Shown: positions 9,663-17,754 of the stretch, piece after piece
Position numbering within the stretch: position 1 is the first letter of the stretch
How the letters are laid out: each line of letters starts with the position of its first letter
Assembly (NCBI RefSeq): GCF_900102165.1
Contig: NZ_FNBD01000006.1
Span: 62,001-126,000 of the forward strand
Direction: 5' to 3'
Length of the DNA stretch: 64,000 nt
From: Cellulophaga baltica
Lineage (GTDB): Bacteria; Bacteroidota; Bacteroidia; Flavobacteriales; Flavobacteriaceae
Translations under genes and position numbers: made by a program
The notes under the pieces: model-generated
What the model saw: the letters and a program-made list of their open reading frames with translations, nothing else
The model's database searches: none
What the model was told of the DNA's origin: nothing

Positions 9663-10763
9663 ATGATCCAAAAATTACAAATTCTTATCGCTACGCTTCT
9701 TCTTGTAATATCATGTAAAGATGCGCCTAAACCAATAACAGCTGCAGCCACAACATTAGCGCTTCCAGAGTTGAGTTTTAAAGAAGCCAATAGATTAGCT
9801 AATCTTCCTTTAGAATGTTTACAAGTAGTATATCCAAATAAACTGAATCAATCACTATCAGATTCAACCCACCTTCAGTCACCTAAAACATTACACCCTG
9901 CATTTTATGGTTGTTACGATTGGCACTCTTCTGTACATGGGCACTGGTCTCTAGTCTCTTTACTAAAACAGTTTCCTAGCCTACATCAAGCAAATATTAT
10001 CCGAGAGAAATTAATTTCTAATATTTCCGAAGCGAATATAGCAGCAGAAATTGCATATTTTAAAATGGAAGGAAATAGTTCTTATGAGCGTACTTATGGC
10101 TGGGCGTGGATTTTGAAATTAGCGGAAGAGTTGCATACTTGGAATGACCCTCTGGCACGTGATTTGGAAAAAAACTTACAACCATTAACTCTCCTTATTA
10201 TAGATTCTTATACTGAATTTCTTCCTAAACTAAATTATCCTATACGTGTAGGAGAACATACTAATACAGCCTTCGGACTTTCCTTAGCCTATGATTATGC
10301 GAACACCATGGATAATGAAGTGCTTAAGAAAACCATTAAAGAAACAGCCATTCGCTTTTATGCAGATGATAGTGAATGTCCCTTAAATTGGGAGCCTAGT
10401 GGCTTTGATTTTTTATCGCCTTGCTTAGAAGAAGCTAATTTAATGCGTAAAGTGTATGCAGAAGATGAATTTAAGATTTGGTTTGATACTTTTTTACCAG
10501 AACTCACGGATCCAGAATTTAAATTAGAACCAGGCTTAGTGTCCGATAGAACTGATGGTAAATTGGTGCATTTAGACGGACTCAATTTTAGTCGCGCTTG
10601 GTGCTTGTATGGTATTTCGGAAAGTTTACCAGAGTATGCACATTTAAAAAACATCGCAACAAAACATATAGAACATTCCCTGCCTACTATTGTAGATGGC
10701 AATTATAGCGGAACACATTGGCTGGGTAGTTTTGCGCTCTATGCCTTAAACCAGACCAAATAG
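9663..10763 (+). CDS. DUF2891 family lipoprotein
   Basis: A 366-residue protein with a lipoprotein signal (LLLVISC). The body carries the DUF2891 hallmarks HPAFYGCYDWHSSVHGHW near residue 80-95, YGWAWILKL, RVGEHTNTAFGL and a C-terminal GTHWLGSFALYAL, which together suggest an alpha/alpha-toroid glycoside-hydrolase-like fold. It is separated by 2 bp from an Nramp-like transporter and then pxpABC, so all five are probably one operon. The biochemical role of DUF2891 is not established; context hints at a link to 5-oxoproline or another amide substrate. Confidence 0.75.
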   Translation: MIQKLQILIATLLLVISCKDAPKPITAAATTLALPELSFKEANRLANLPLECLQVVYPNKLNQSLSDSTHLQSPKTLHPAFYGCYDWHSSVHGHWSLVSLLKQFPSLHQANIIREKLISNISEANIAAEIAYFKMEGNSSYERTYGWAWILKLAEELHTWNDPLARDLEKNLQPLTLLIIDSYTEFLPKLNYPIRVGEHTNTAFGLSLAYDYANTMDNEVLKKTIKETAIRFYADDSECPLNWEPSGFDFLSPCLEEANLMRKVYAEDEFKIWFDTFLPELTDPEFKLEPGLVSDRTDGKLVHLDGLNFSRAWCLYGISESLPEYAHLKNIATKHIEHSLPTIVDGNYSGTHWLGSFALYALNQTK

Positions 10764-10765
10764 TT

Positions 10766-11956
10766 ATGTTTAAAAAAATAGGTCCAGGAGTTTTAGTGGC
10801 AGCAGCTTTTATTGGACCTGGAACTGTAACGGCTTGCACATTAGCAGGCGCCAGTTTTGGTTATGCATTGCTTTGGGCAATGTTACTCTCGATAATTGCG
10901 ACGTTTGTTCTTCAAGAAATGGCTGCGCGTTTAGGGATTATAACGCAGCGCGGACTAGCGGATGTTATCAAATCAGAGCTTAAGATACCCTGGATTAGGA
11001 ATTTGGTACTAGGGATCATTATTTCTGCCATTGTTATTGGCAATGCAGCTTATGAAGGCGGTAATATTGGTGGTGCAACATTAGGATTGGAAGCAATTTT
11101 TGGCGAAGCAAACACCAAAATATATGCCTTAATAATAGGCGGAATAGCTTTTATTTTACTCTATTTTGGTAACTATAAAACCCTAGAGAAAGCGCTTGTT
11201 TCCTTAGTGATTATCATGAGTTTGTCTTTTTTAGTTACCGCAATCATTACAAAGCCAGATGTTGTGGCTATAGCTAAAGGGCTATTTGTTCCTTCTATTC
11301 CTCAAGATAGTATTCTTAGTATTATAGCTTTAGTAGGTACCACAGTAGTACCTTATAACTTGTTTTTGCATGCTTCTTTAGTGAGTGAAAAATGGAAATC
11401 TAAAAGTGATCTAAAACTAGCAAGAAGAGATACTATTGTCGCTATTGCTTTGGGCGGTGTGGTATCGATGGGAATTATGATTGCTGCAACTAGTATAGCT
11501 AATAGCACTATTTCTAGTGTGATGGATTTAGCCAAAGGTTTAGAACCTTTATTTGGTAGCGCGGCTAAATATTTTATGGGTATTGGCCTTTTTGCGGCGG
11601 GGATAACATCGGCAATTACAGCACCTCTAGCTGCGGCTTATGTGGTTAATAGTGTTTTTGGATGGAAAGCAGGATTGCAGGATAAACGATTTAAATTTGT
11701 TTGGATGGCAATTATAGTAGTAGGTTTATCCTTTCTGTTGCTAGGGATAAAGCCCATTGAAATAATAAAATTTGCCCAAATAGCAAACGGAATATTGTTA
11801 CCCGTAATTGCCGTTTTTCTATTATGGGTAGTGAATAGAAAGGATGTATTAGGAGCCCATAGAAATAGTCTATTTCAAAACATACTAGGAATAGCAATCG
11901 TTACACTCACCTTAATACTTGGGGTAAAAAGCATCCTAAAAGTTTTTGGATATTAA
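10766..11956 (+). CDS. Nramp-family transporter
   Basis: A 396-residue membrane protein with about eleven hydrophobic segments. TM1 carries GPGTVTACTLAGASFGY, where true metal transporters have DPGN; here the aspartate is replaced (GPGT). TM6 contains VGTTVVPYNLFLHASLV, the region with the second family motif. Loss of the TM1 aspartate and the position next to pxpABC match the YcsG-type Nramp-related proteins found with ycsF/kipIA in Bacillus. It may therefore import something other than manganese or iron. The coding end overlaps the extended TTG-start frame of pxpA but not its preferred ATG. Confidence 0.8.
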   Translation: MFKKIGPGVLVAAAFIGPGTVTACTLAGASFGYALLWAMLLSIIATFVLQEMAARLGIITQRGLADVIKSELKIPWIRNLVLGIIISAIVIGNAAYEGGNIGGATLGLEAIFGEANTKIYALIIGGIAFILLYFGNYKTLEKALVSLVIIMSLSFLVTAIITKPDVVAIAKGLFVPSIPQDSILSIIALVGTTVVPYNLFLHASLVSEKWKSKSDLKLARRDTIVAIALGGVVSMGIMIAATSIANSTISSVMDLAKGLEPLFGSAAKYFMGIGLFAAGITSAITAPLAAAYVVNSVFGWKAGLQDKRFKFVWMAIIVVGLSFLLLGIKPIEIIKFAQIANGILLPVIAVFLLWVVNRKDVLGAHRNSLFQNILGIAIVTLTLILGVKSILKVFGY

Positions 11957-11966
11957 GAAACTTAGT

Positions 11967-12701
11967 ATGAAGATAGATATTAATAGCGATGTTGGAGAAG
12001 GAGTAGGGAATGAGGAAGTATTAGTGCCATTAATTTCTTCGTGTAATATAGCCTGCGGGGGTCATGCTGGCGATGAGAATAGCATTCGTCAGGTTATAAG
12101 AATAGCAAAAAGTAATGCTGTTTTAATAGGAGCGCACCCTTCTTATCCTGATAAGGAGAATTTTGGAAGAAAGACTATGATTCTTTCTAAAGAAAGTTTA
12201 ATTGAGGTCCTTCAAAAGCAATTACAGCTTTTTTTTTCTATAGCGAAAGAAGAGAACGCCACAGTGCATCATATTAAAGCACATGGAGCGCTATATAATG
12301 ATAGTGCGGTACATATTGATTTAGCCCAAGCGTATCTCGAAGCCATTGCGCCATTTTCCGATTCCATAATAGTATATGTACCCTATAATTCAATCATAGC
12401 CCAGGAGGCTTTGAAAAAGGGTATTAAAGTTGCTTATGAAACTTTTTTAGATAGAAATTATAATAGTGATGGGAGTTTAGTTTCAAGACATCAAGATAAT
12501 GCACTAATTGAAAAGCCCGAAAAAGTATTAGAACACCTACTATTTATCTTAAAGGAGCATAAAATTAAAACATTGAACGGTACCTTAATTAACAGCCTTT
12601 CAGATACTTTTTGTATCCATGGAGATACTGTTTCAGCATTGAAAATTTTAATGTATCTTCATAATGAATTACCAAAGTATAACATTCAAATCAACCCGTG
12701 A
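11967..12701 (+). CDS. pxpA: 5-oxoprolinase subunit A (LamB/YcsF family)
   Basis: A 244-residue protein starting MKIDINSDVGEG, the classic LamB/YcsF N-terminus, followed by SCNIACGGHAGD and IKAHGALYN. PxpA works with PxpB and PxpC to hydrolyse 5-oxoproline (pyroglutamate) to glutamate using ATP. A TTG 21 bp upstream extends the frame into the Nramp gene, but the ATG at 11967 matches the family start. The stop overlaps the GTG start of pxpB by 4 bp (GTGA), indicating tight translational coupling. Confidence 0.9.
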   Translation: MKIDINSDVGEGVGNEEVLVPLISSCNIACGGHAGDENSIRQVIRIAKSNAVLIGAHPSYPDKENFGRKTMILSKESLIEVLQKQLQLFFSIAKEENATVHHIKAHGALYNDSAVHIDLAQAYLEAIAPFSDSIIVYVPYNSIIAQEALKKGIKVAYETFLDRNYNSDGSLVSRHQDNALIEKPEKVLEHLLFILKEHKIKTLNGTLINSLSDTFCIHGDTVSALKILMYLHNELPKYNIQINP

Positions 12702-13435
12702 AAAATTTCCCTATATCAATCCGCCCCTTCGGAGTTCATGCCGTATTAATTGAATGGCCTCAAGAGGTTAATGATCGTATTTTAAACGATATTTTATTTT
12801 TTAGTGCACATCTAAAGAAAGAATGCTTGCATGAAGGACTTTGGGAACTTATTCCTGCCTACAATTCTCTTACGCTGGTTTTGCGTAATGATATTATCCA
12901 GTTTGATACTTTCAAGATACAGTTAGAACACTGGTATTCTGAAAAGAAGGCGATAACATTAGAACAAAAATTTTTATGGCGATTGCCCGTGTGTTATGAA
13001 AGCGAATTTGCTTTAGATTTAATTGAGATATCAGAAAAACTACAAAAAACACAGGCAGAAATTATAGCATTACATACGGAAAACCCTTATACGGTTTACG
13101 GAATAGGGTTTTTACCAGGGTTTATGTATTTAGGAGGTTTACCTAGCTTATTGGAAATTCCGCGAAGAAATTCCCCAAGACCAAAAGTACTCAAAGGATC
13201 TGTTGGTTTAGCAGGGAAACAAACGGGAGTTTATCCGCAAGAATCTCCTGGAGGGTGGAATATTATTGGCAATTGTTCTGTGCCTATTTTTAATCCTAAA
13301 AATGAAAATCCATGTTTAGTAAAAGTAGGAGATAAAGTTCAGTTTTATTCCATTTCTATGGCAGAATATGATTTGCATAAAATTGAATCAGAGGTAGGAA
13401 TTTATCAATTTGAAAAAATTAAAATCGATGCTTAA
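12698..13435 (+). CDS. pxpB: 5-oxoprolinase subunit B (KipI-like)
   Basis: A 245-residue protein of the AHS1/KipI family. The C-terminal half has YTVYGIGFLPGFMYLGGLP, IPRRNSPRPKVLKGSVGLAG and GIYPQESPGGWNIIG-like motifs typical of allophanate-hydrolase subunit 1 proteins. With PxpC it forms the ATP-dependent ring-opening part of 5-oxoprolinase. It begins with GTG overlapping the pxpA stop and its end overlaps the pxpC start by 8 bp. In Bacillus the homologue KipI also inhibits a sporulation kinase, which is irrelevant here. Confidence 0.88.
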   Translation: MKNFPISIRPFGVHAVLIEWPQEVNDRILNDILFFSAHLKKECLHEGLWELIPAYNSLTLVLRNDIIQFDTFKIQLEHWYSEKKAITLEQKFLWRLPVCYESEFALDLIEISEKLQKTQAEIIALHTENPYTVYGIGFLPGFMYLGGLPSLLEIPRRNSPRPKVLKGSVGLAGKQTGVYPQESPGGWNIIGNCSVPIFNPKNENPCLVKVGDKVQFYSISMAEYDLHKIESEVGIYQFEKIKIDA

Positions 13436-14267
13436 AGTATTAAAATCTGGCTTTTTTACTACCATTCAAGATACAGGTCGTTTTGGTTTTAGAGACAAAG
13501 GTGTTCCTGTGTCTGGTATAATGGATACGGAGACGGTTTACAAACTAAATATGCTTTTAGAAAATGAAAGGGATGCAGCCGTGTTAGAAATAACGATGAC
13601 AGGTCCTACTTTAGAGTTTGAAGAAGCTACCTATATTGCTTTGGGCGGTGCAGAATTATCCATAACACTAAATAATGAACCGGTTAGTAATTATAAAGTA
13701 CTTAAAGTTAATGCTGGAGATATCTTATCATATGGTCGCCTAAAAAAAGGCTTTAGAGCCTATTTAGCCATCAAAAAAGGATTCCAGTCTTCACTAGTCT
13801 TAGGAAGTAGGTCTTATTATGGGAATATAACCCCAAAAGCATTGCTAAAAGATAAATATGAGGTTCCTTATATACATACAGCTCTTTTTGAGCCTAAAAT
13901 AACTGGATTGAAAGTAGATTCAATTTTAGATGAAGAAATTCTTCATGTGGCTAAAGGGCCAGAATTTGAACTGTTAGATGATAAGCAATTAGAAATGCTC
14001 TTTTCGCAAGAATTTACTATCGCTAATGAAAATAATAGAATGGCATATCAACTTAATGAAACTATTACGGGTCATGCTGTTTCAATGCTTACTTCCGCAA
14101 CTTTGCCTGGAACCATACAATTTACACCCGCTGGTAAGCTAATCATTTTGATGAAAGATGGCCAAACTACGGGGGGGTATCCAAGAATACTTCAACTTAC
14201 GGATAAAGGAATTTCTATCTTAGCACAAAAAAAAGCGGGAGATACGCTTTCGTTTAAATTGATGTAA
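13428..14267 (+). CDS. pxpC: 5-oxoprolinase subunit C (KipA-like carboxyltransferase family)
   Basis: A 279-residue protein of the AHS2/KipA family: FTTIQDTGRFGFRDKGVPVSG at the N-terminus, then ALGGAELS and a C-terminal KDGQTTGGYPRI. It completes the PxpABC enzyme. The start at ATG 13428 overlaps pxpB by 8 bp; a TTG 18 bp upstream is also in frame but lies deeper in pxpB. The stop codon directly abuts the stop of the convergent aldehyde dehydrogenase gene with no gap, so there is no intergenic terminator between them. Confidence 0.88.
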   Translation: MLKVLKSGFFTTIQDTGRFGFRDKGVPVSGIMDTETVYKLNMLLENERDAAVLEITMTGPTLEFEEATYIALGGAELSITLNNEPVSNYKVLKVNAGDILSYGRLKKGFRAYLAIKKGFQSSLVLGSRSYYGNITPKALLKDKYEVPYIHTALFEPKITGLKVDSILDEEILHVAKGPEFELLDDKQLEMLFSQEFTIANENNRMAYQLNETITGHAVSMLTSATLPGTIQFTPAGKLIILMKDGQTTGGYPRILQLTDKGISILAQKKAGDTLSFKLM

Positions 14268-15635
14268 TTAAAACATCTTTTTTAATTTTTTAGCAAAATC
14301 TAAAGATAACTTATAAGGTGGATAACGTAATGGAATATCTAACCATGTTCCTTTTTTGAGGATAGCCTTTGAATGTGAAAAGGTATCAAAAGAGGTTTTG
14401 CCATGATATACGCCAATTCCACTTGCGCCAACACCACCAAAAGGAAGATTTTTATTAGCGATATGAATAACGGTATCATTAATAGCGCCACCACCAAAAC
14501 TATAGGTGCTCATTATGGTATCTTGAAAGGCTTTGTTTGCGCTAAAAACATAGGTCGCTAAAGGCTTTTCATACTTCGAAATATAATCATCAATATCTTC
14601 TAGGGTCTCATAGGTTATTATAGGTAATATAGGGCCAAAGATTTCTCCTTGCATTATTTTACTATCCATTTTTGGCTCATCTACTAAGGTAGGAGCCAAG
14701 TAATTATCTTGAGGATTGTTTTCACCACCAAAAATAATTTTTTCTCCTTCTAGAAGTGCTAATAAGTTTCCGAAATGTTTGTTGCTTACCGTCCGTGCAA
14801 AATCAGAAGAAGATTCTATAGGACTACCATAAAATTGGTTGATGCTTTTGATGAGTTCTTGTACTAATTTTTCTTTAACAGAGGTATGTGCCAAAATATA
14901 ATCTGTAGCAATACAAGTTTGGCCTGCATTTAAAAATTTACCCCAAGCAATTCTTCGAGCAGCAACTTCAATATTTGCAGTTTCATCAACTATGGCGGGA
15001 TTTTTACCACCCAATTCTAGTGTGACAGGAGTAAGGTATTTCGCGGCGCTTTCATAAACTATTTTCCCTACGTGAGAACTTCCTGTAAAGAAAATATAAT
15101 CCCATTTTTGAGCTAATAAATTTTGGGAAACTTCCACGCCACCTTCTACTACCGTAACATAGTTTTTAGGAAATACTTCGTTGATAATCTTTACTAAAAT
15201 TTCGGACGTATTAGGAGTAATTTCAGAAGGCTTAATAACCGCTGTATTTCCCGCTGCGACTGCGCCAATTAATGGTGCAAGCGCTAGCTGAAACGGGTAA
15301 TTCCAAGGCGCAATAATAAGAACAGTTCCGTAGGGCTCCTTGTAGATATAATCAGACGAAGGCCAATTAGCCCAAGAACTACGGACCGATTTAGGAGCAG
15401 CCCAAGAATTTAGTTTTTTAATAGCCGTATGCAATTCAGCCAATACAAACTGTGTTTCCGTAAGAATTGTTTCAAATTTTGGTTTTTTAAAATCCAAATA
15501 AATAGCGTCACAAATCTCATCTTCATAAGAAGTGATAGCCGCTGCTAATTTTTTCAGGTAGTTCTTCCTAAAAGAAACCGGTTTTGTTTGTTGCGATTTA
15601 AAAAATTCTCGTTGATTTTCTAATAATTGTTGCAT
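14268..15635 (-). CDS. Aldehyde dehydrogenase, class 3-like
   Basis: A 455-residue NAD(P)-dependent aldehyde dehydrogenase. The catalytic Glu207 lies in VTLELGGKNP and the nucleophile Cys241 in GQTCIATDY; APWNYPFQL and GEIFGPILPI are also present. Length and residue positions fit the class 3 / fatty aldehyde branch (about 450 residues). The C-terminus (YPPYKLSLDFAKKLKKMF) is amphipathic rather than a clear membrane anchor. Substrates are probably medium or long-chain aldehydes, by family only. It is divergent from the ilv leader and convergent with pxpC. Confidence 0.85.
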   Translation of the reverse strand: MQQLLENQREFFKSQQTKPVSFRKNYLKKLAAAITSYEDEICDAIYLDFKKPKFETILTETQFVLAELHTAIKKLNSWAAPKSVRSSWANWPSSDYIYKEPYGTVLIIAPWNYPFQLALAPLIGAVAAGNTAVIKPSEITPNTSEILVKIINEVFPKNYVTVVEGGVEVSQNLLAQKWDYIFFTGSSHVGKIVYESAAKYLTPVTLELGGKNPAIVDETANIEVAARRIAWGKFLNAGQTCIATDYILAHTSVKEKLVQELIKSINQFYGSPIESSSDFARTVSNKHFGNLLALLEGEKIIFGGENNPQDNYLAPTLVDEPKMDSKIMQGEIFGPILPIITYETLEDIDDYISKYEKPLATYVFSANKAFQDTIMSTYSFGGGAINDTVIHIANKNLPFGGVGASGIGVYHGKTSFDTFSHSKAILKKGTWLDIPLRYPPYKLSLDFAKKLKKMF

Positions 15636-15660
15636 TTATCAAAATTACGGATTTATAAGG

Positions 15661-15689
15661 TTGAATTTCTGCAATTTTCTTTACATTTA
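15661..15689 (+). promoter_or_regulatory. Possible promoter of the ilv leader
   Basis: TTG (15661-15663), an 18-nt spacer and TACATTTA (15682-15689) resemble the Bacteroidota -33/-7 pattern, with the final G replaced by A. Transcription would begin close to the leader start codon at 15694, so the leader would have almost no 5' UTR. A start further upstream is possible. Confidence 0.35.
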
Positions 15690-15693
15690 CTAC

Positions 15694-15747
15694 ATGTTAG
15701 AAATTAAAAACAACATTTACGTCATTATTATTCTTCTTAAAGAATGA
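15694..15747 (+). CDS. ilv operon leader peptide
   Basis: An 18-codon reading frame (17 residues: MLEIKNNIYVIIILLKE). Eight of the 17 residues are Ile, Val or Leu, with Val-Ile-Ile-Ile-Leu-Leu consecutive at 15721-15738. It lies between the divergent aldehyde dehydrogenase gene and ilvD and is directly followed by competing hairpins. This is the arrangement of a ribosome-stalling leader for branched-chain amino acid operons. Scarcity of charged Ile, Val or Leu tRNA would stall a ribosome in the codon run. I infer the role; translation is not shown. Confidence 0.8.
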   Translation: MLEIKNNIYVIIILLKE

Positions 15748-15780
15748 TATAGTCTTTTGTTGTTTTAAAAAGCCTGTATC
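15746..15780 (+). promoter_or_regulatory. Predicted antiterminator of the ilv attenuator
   Basis: The segment 15746-15758, which begins inside the leader stop codon, nearly repeats the right arm of the terminator at 15790-15802. It can therefore pair with the left arm 15768-15780 instead: 11 Watson-Crick pairs, one G-U and one mismatch over 13 positions. A ribosome stalled at the Val/Ile/Leu codons leaves this segment free (antitermination). A ribosome at the stop codon covers it (termination). Confidence 0.7.
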
Positions 15781-15806
15781 TATATAAATGATATAGGCTT
15801 TTTTTT
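15767..15806 (+). terminator. ilv attenuator terminator
   Basis: Left arm 15768-15780 and right arm 15790-15802 form a 13-bp stem with one G-U pair and a 9-nt loop, followed by a T-run to 15806. It sits 20 nt after the leader stop and 222 nt before ilvD, so it has no gene of its own to terminate except the leader transcript. Confidence 0.82.
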
Positions 15807-15970
15807 ATGGAATTAATAGAAATAATTATGCTTTAAAAATAACTTTATTGTATTGAATATGGGAGAAAATACAAATATAAATACTTGATAAACAATAATT
15901 TATAGATATAATGATAAAATTGACTTTGAACCAATAAGATTTGTTAAAAAACTAAGGAATTATAATCATT

Positions 15971-15978
15971 TATCTTTG
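15971..15978 (+). promoter_or_regulatory. Consensus -7 box before ilvD
   Basis: TATCTTTG matches TAnnTTTG exactly and lies 51 bp before the ilvD start. The nearest upstream TTG (15941) is 27 bp away, longer than usual, so the -33 element is weak. If active, it would give ilv transcription that bypasses the attenuator. Confidence 0.45.
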
Positions 15979-16028
15979 ATTCAGTAGAGAATACTCAAAG
16001 GAATAAAAATATACAAGCACATAGTTTA

Positions 16029-17705
16029 ATGGAATTAAATAAATACAGTAAAAACGTAACTCAAGATCCTACACAACCAGCAGCACAAGCAATGTTGTAC
16101 GGTATTGGTTTTAAAGATGAAGATTTTGAAAAACCAATAATTGGTGTGGCAAGTACCGGTTATGAGGGTAATCCTTGTAATATGCACTTGAATGATTTGG
16201 CCAAATTAGTAAAAGCGGGTGTAAATTCAAATGCATCTGTAGGACTAATTTTTAATACGATTGGTGTTAGTGATGGTATTTCTATGGGGACTCCAGGAAT
16301 GCGTTTTTCACTACCGTCAAGAGATATTATTGCCGATTCTATGGAGACAGTGGTGCAAGGAATGTCTTATGACGGCTTGGTAACTGTGGTAGGTTGTGAT
16401 AAAAATATGCCTGGTGCTTTGATGGCCATGATTCGTTTGAATCGTCCATCAATTTTAGTATACGGTGGTACGATAGCTTCTGGTTGTCATAATGATAGAA
16501 AGTTAGATATCGTTTCTGCTTTTGAAGCATGGGGCGAGAAAGTTGCTGGTACAATGAAAGAAGATGATTTTCAGTGTATCATTAAAAAATCTATTCCTGG
16601 TGCTGGTGCTTGTGGTGGTATGTATACCGCTAATACTATGGCTTCTGCTATTGAAGCATTAGGGATGTCTTTACCTTTCAATTCTTCTAACCCAGCAATC
16701 AGCAAGGATAAAGAAGCGGAATGTATTGAGGCTGGTAAAAAAATGTTTTACTTGCTAGAGCATGATATTAAACCTTTAGATATCGTAACTCGTAAGTCAT
16801 TAGAAAATGCTATTCGTTTGGTCACCATCATGGGGGGGTCTACAAATGCTGTACTTCACTTTTTAGCTATTGCAAGAGCTGCAGATATTGATTTTACTCT
16901 AAAAGATTTTCAGCATATTAGTGATACTACACCATTTATTGCAGATTTAAAACCTAGTGGTAAATATTTAATGGAAGATGTACACCGTATTGGTGGTATT
17001 CCAGCAGTATTAAAGTATTTATTAAAGAATGGTTTATTACACGGAGATTGTTTAACTGTAACAGGAAAAACGCTTGCCGAAAATTTAGCAGATGTTCCAG
17101 ATTTACAGGAAGGTCAAGATGTTATTCGTCCTTTAGATAATCCAATAAAAGCAACTGGGCATCTACGTATGCTTTATGGAAATTTAGCTGAAAATGGTTC
17201 AGTAGCAAAAATAACAGGTAAAGAAGGATTGTTATTTAAAGGAACAGCAAAAGTTTTTAATAGTGAATATGATGCCAATGATGGTATTCGCGATGGTAAA
17301 GTTAAAAAAGGAGATGTTGTTGTTATCCGTTATGAAGGTCCTAAAGGTGGTCCTGGTATGCCAGAAATGCTTAAACCAACCGCAGCCATTATGGGTGCAG
17401 GTTTAGGTAAGGAAGTAGCTTTAATCACAGATGGTCGTTTTTCAGGTGGTACACATGGGTTCGTTGTAGGGCACATTTCTCCAGAAGCGCAAGATGGTGG
17501 TACTATAGCGCTTGTACAGGATGGCGATATTATTACTATCGATGCAGAAACAAATGCCATTAATGTTGAAGTTTCTGATGAAGAACTGGCAAAACGTAAA
17601 GAATCATGGGTTGCTCCAGAACTAAAGTTTAAAAAAGGTGTTTTATACAAATACGCACGCTCAGTATCTTCTGCAGCGCAAGGGTGTGTTACGGATGAAT
17701 TTTAA
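16029..17705 (+). CDS. ilvD: Dihydroxy-acid dehydratase
   Basis: A 558-residue IlvD/Edd-family enzyme that dehydrates dihydroxy-isovalerate and dihydroxy-methylvalerate to the 2-oxo acids of valine and isoleucine. Three cysteines in the expected places, Cys50 (GNPCNMH), Cys123 (GCDKNMPG) and Cys195 ([11 protein letters not shown]), fit the [2Fe-2S]-type cluster site. The C-terminal GGPGMPEML and [11 protein letters not shown] motifs are present. It is the first structural gene of the ilv operon, 49 bp before ilvB. A small inverted repeat (17720-17725 with 17734-17739) lies in that gap. Confidence 0.95.
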   Translation: MELNKYSKNVTQDPTQPAAQAMLYGIGFKDEDFEKPIIGVASTGYEGNPCNMHLNDLAKLVKAGVNSNASVGLIFNTIGVSDGISMGTPGMRFSLPSRDIIADSMETVVQGMSYDGLVTVVGCDKNMPGALMAMIRLNRPSILVYGGTIASGCHNDRKLDIVSAFEAWGEKVAGTMKEDDFQCIIKKSIPGAGACGGMYTANTMASAIEALGMSLPFNSSNPAISKDKEAECIEAGKKMFYLLEHDIKPLDIVTRKSLENAIRLVTIMGGSTNAVLHFLAIARAADIDFTLKDFQHISDTTPFIADLKPSGKYLMEDVHRIGGIPAVLKYLLKNGLLHGDCLTVTGKTLAENLADVPDLQEGQDVIRPLDNPIKATGHLRMLYGNLAENGSVAKITGKEGLLFKGTAKVFNSEYDANDGIRDGKVKKGDVVVIRYEGPKGGPGMPEMLKPTAAIMGAGLGKEVALITDGRFSGGTHGFVVGHISPEAQDGGTIALVQDGDIITIDAETNAINVEVSDEELAKRKESWVAPELKFKKGVLYKYARSVSSAAQGCVTDEF

Positions 17706-17754
17706 AAAAGCTATTTATTATTTCCTGTAAGACGGAAATCTAAAAGTACAGCGG

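Noticed and set aside
16339-16554. Minus-strand frame within ilvD
   Set aside because: Opposite to a strongly conserved enzyme, without signals of its own.
17720-17739. Small hairpin between ilvD and ilvB as an internal terminator
   Set aside because: Only 6 bp of stem, no T-run; unlikely to end transcription.
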